Source of the DNA: JBOFLG01 sp051657745
GTDB lineage: Bacteria; Actinomycetota; Actinomycetes; Actinomycetales; Dermatophilaceae
DNA length: 13,316 bases
Assembly: GCA_051657745.1 (NCBI GenBank)
Contig: JBOFLG010000144.1
Span: forward strand, 1-13,316
Reading direction: 5' to 3'
Shown: positions 12,351-13,316 of the stretch, piece by piece
Numbering within the stretch: position 1 is the stretch's first letter
Layout of the letters: the number at the start of each line of letters is the position of its first letter
The notes under the pieces: generated by a model
Database searches by the model: none
Seen by the model: the letters and a program-made list of their open reading frames with translations, nothing else
What the model was told of the DNA's origin: nothing
Program-made: the position numbers and the translations under genes

Positions 12351-12435
12351 GGCCCAGGCAACGCAGGCCTTCCGGCCCACACCACCGTGGGTGCGCCGGC
12401 CGTCCGGGAGCGGGATAGCCTGCGGCGTAGTCGCC

Positions 12436-12479
12436 GACGTGGTGTGGCCCGACGTGGTGTGGCGCAGACGTGGTGTGGC
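12436..12479 (+). repeat. Three copies of GACGTGGTGTGGC upstream of the GT2 gene
   Basis: Exact 13-bp copies start at 12436, 12451 and 12467, a 15-16 bp period that would put them about 1.5 helical turns apart. They lie after a TAGCCT hexamer (12416-12421) and 50-90 nt before the glycosyltransferase start. They may be regulator binding sites or 5' UTR repeats. Confidence 0.85.
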
Positions 12480-12528
12480 TCAGAACCGGATGTCGTTCTC
12501 CGCCACGACTGCTCGAAAGGTGCGGCCA

Positions 12529-13290
12529 GTGACCCACCGGACCCGCGTCGTCTCGATCGTGACGCCCGTACACGGCCCGTCCGCCCGGTTCCTGCCCGAG
12601 GCCTACGAGTCGGTGCTCGCGCAGGTCCTTCCGGAGGGGTGGTCCTGGCAGTGGCTGGTACAGGCCGACGGGCCCGACATCGCCATCCCCGACCCGCTGC
12701 ACCGAGACGACCGCGTCTGCCTCGGCTCGAACCGCGCGCTCGGGCCGGCCGTTGCCCGAACCACCGCACTGGCCCGGGCGAGCGGCGAGGTCATCCGCAA
12801 CCTCGACGCCGACGATCGCCTGCTGCCCGGCGCCCTCGCCCGTGACCTCGCCGCTCTTCAGGCCAGGCCCGAGATCGGCTGGGTCGTCTCCAGCGCCCTG
12901 GACCTGCATCCTGACGGATCCACCACCCGCCCGGACCACGACGACCCGCCACCAGGCCTCCTTGAACCTGGGTGGCTCCGCACCACCTGGCAGGCCACCG
13001 ACGGCCACCGCCTGCCCGTTGTTCCCGGCACGATGTCGATCCGCAGCGACCTGCTCATCCTGCTCGGCGGCTGGATGGCGCTCCCTGCCAGCGAAGACAC
13101 CGGCCTGCTGGTTGCCGCGAGCACCATCCGGCCCGGCTACTTCATCGACCAGCCGAGCCTGCTCTACCGGAAACACCCCGACCAGAGCACCGCGCAGGCT
13201 GACCACGCCGATCCGGATGCCGCCGCGGCCCGACGGCGACTCATCGGGCACCGCGCGGACGCGCTGGCCCGGCTGCTCGGCTCGTCCTGA
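12529..13290 (+). CDS. Family 2 glycosyltransferase
   Basis: A 253-residue GT-A fold glycosyltransferase, probably cytoplasmic and transferring a sugar from a nucleotide-sugar donor. The N-terminus VVSIVTPVHGPSARFLPEAYESVLAQ (7-32) is the GT2 nucleotide-binding strand; WSWQWLVQADG (38-48) follows. NLDADDRLLPGAL (91-103) carries the DxD-type metal motif (D93-A-D95-D96). The Pro-Gly-Thr-Met-Ser-Ile block (about 166-171) and a YRKHPDQST C-terminal segment complete the domain. There are no membrane segments. I prefer GTG 12529, with GAAAGG 8 nt upstream; ATG 12490 and GTG 12520 are in-frame alternatives. The acceptor is unknown and no pathway neighbours are visible. Confidence 0.88.
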   Translation: MTHRTRVVSIVTPVHGPSARFLPEAYESVLAQVLPEGWSWQWLVQADGPDIAIPDPLHRDDRVCLGSNRALGPAVARTTALARASGEVIRNLDADDRLLPGALARDLAALQARPEIGWVVSSALDLHPDGSTTRPDHDDPPPGLLEPGWLRTTWQATDGHRLPVVPGTMSIRSDLLILLGGWMALPASEDTGLLVAASTIRPGYFIDQPSLLYRKHPDQSTAQADHADPDAAAARRRLIGHRADALARLLGSS

Positions 13291-13316
13291 CGGAGCACCG
13301 CGCGCGAGTGGCGCTC

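Noticed and set aside
10731..12845. 704-codon open frame on the plus strand
   Set aside because: It crosses GNAT, qor, the antitoxin and the GT2 start in unrelated frames with Ser/Arg/Pro-rich composition.

Overview
The window is very GC-rich, with GC-rich third codon positions, coding-dense strings of genes and several starts preceded by a TANNNT hexamer only 6-7 nt upstream (leaderless-type starts). Together with the protein families present (stand-alone LigD-type polymerase, DUF808/YedI, HxlR regulator, GPH sugar symporter, actinobacterial-style GNAT and GT2 proteins), this points to a chromosomal segment of an actinomycete, plausibly of the Micrococcales. The genus cannot be fixed from the sequence alone.

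Layout. 20-1474 (-): GPH-family sugar:cation symporter. 1532-3021: a rearranged regulatory region holding an intact HxlR regulator (1662-2036, -), a patch of lower GC with a 22-bp inverted repeat, a 34-bp perfect palindrome and a small two-helix membrane protein (2379-2603, -), and a truncated second hxlR copy (2790-2939, -). 3022-3621 (+): flavodoxin-fold azoreductase whose promoter carries an HxlR-like operator. 3925-5472 (+): MFS transporter, followed by a TVP38/VTT membrane protein (5517-6167, +). 6168-6486: non-coding, or a phase-shifted small ORF, with a 19-bp tandem repeat. 6487-7446 (-): DUF808 protein, divergent from a stand-alone LigD polymerase-domain protein (7659-8759, +) that is followed after 4 nt by arfB (8764-9210, +).

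From 9214 to about 11864 intact acetyltransferase genes (9712-10506, -; 10868-11434, +) alternate with gene remnants: an S10 carboxypeptidase with an internal deletion, the N-terminus of a 'VVDxANVVG' family protein, and the first ~58 residues of a quinone oxidoreductase that abuts the 3' end of an orphan VbhA-like antitoxin with no Fic toxin. The window closes with a small membrane protein (11990-12337, -) divergent from a family 2 glycosyltransferase (12529-13290, +), with three copies of a 13-bp repeat between them.

How the parts work together. The clearest functional unit is HxlR regulator/operator/azoreductase, a probable thiol-redox or quinone stress circuit in which the regulator gene next to the target has decayed and a second copy about 1.2 kb away remains intact. 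The LigD polymerase and ArfB genes are probably co-transcribed (DNA-end repair and ribosome rescue), but a functional link is only inferred. No complete novel defence or mobile system is visible. The most unusual signals are the repeat and palindrome structures and the traces of gene loss.
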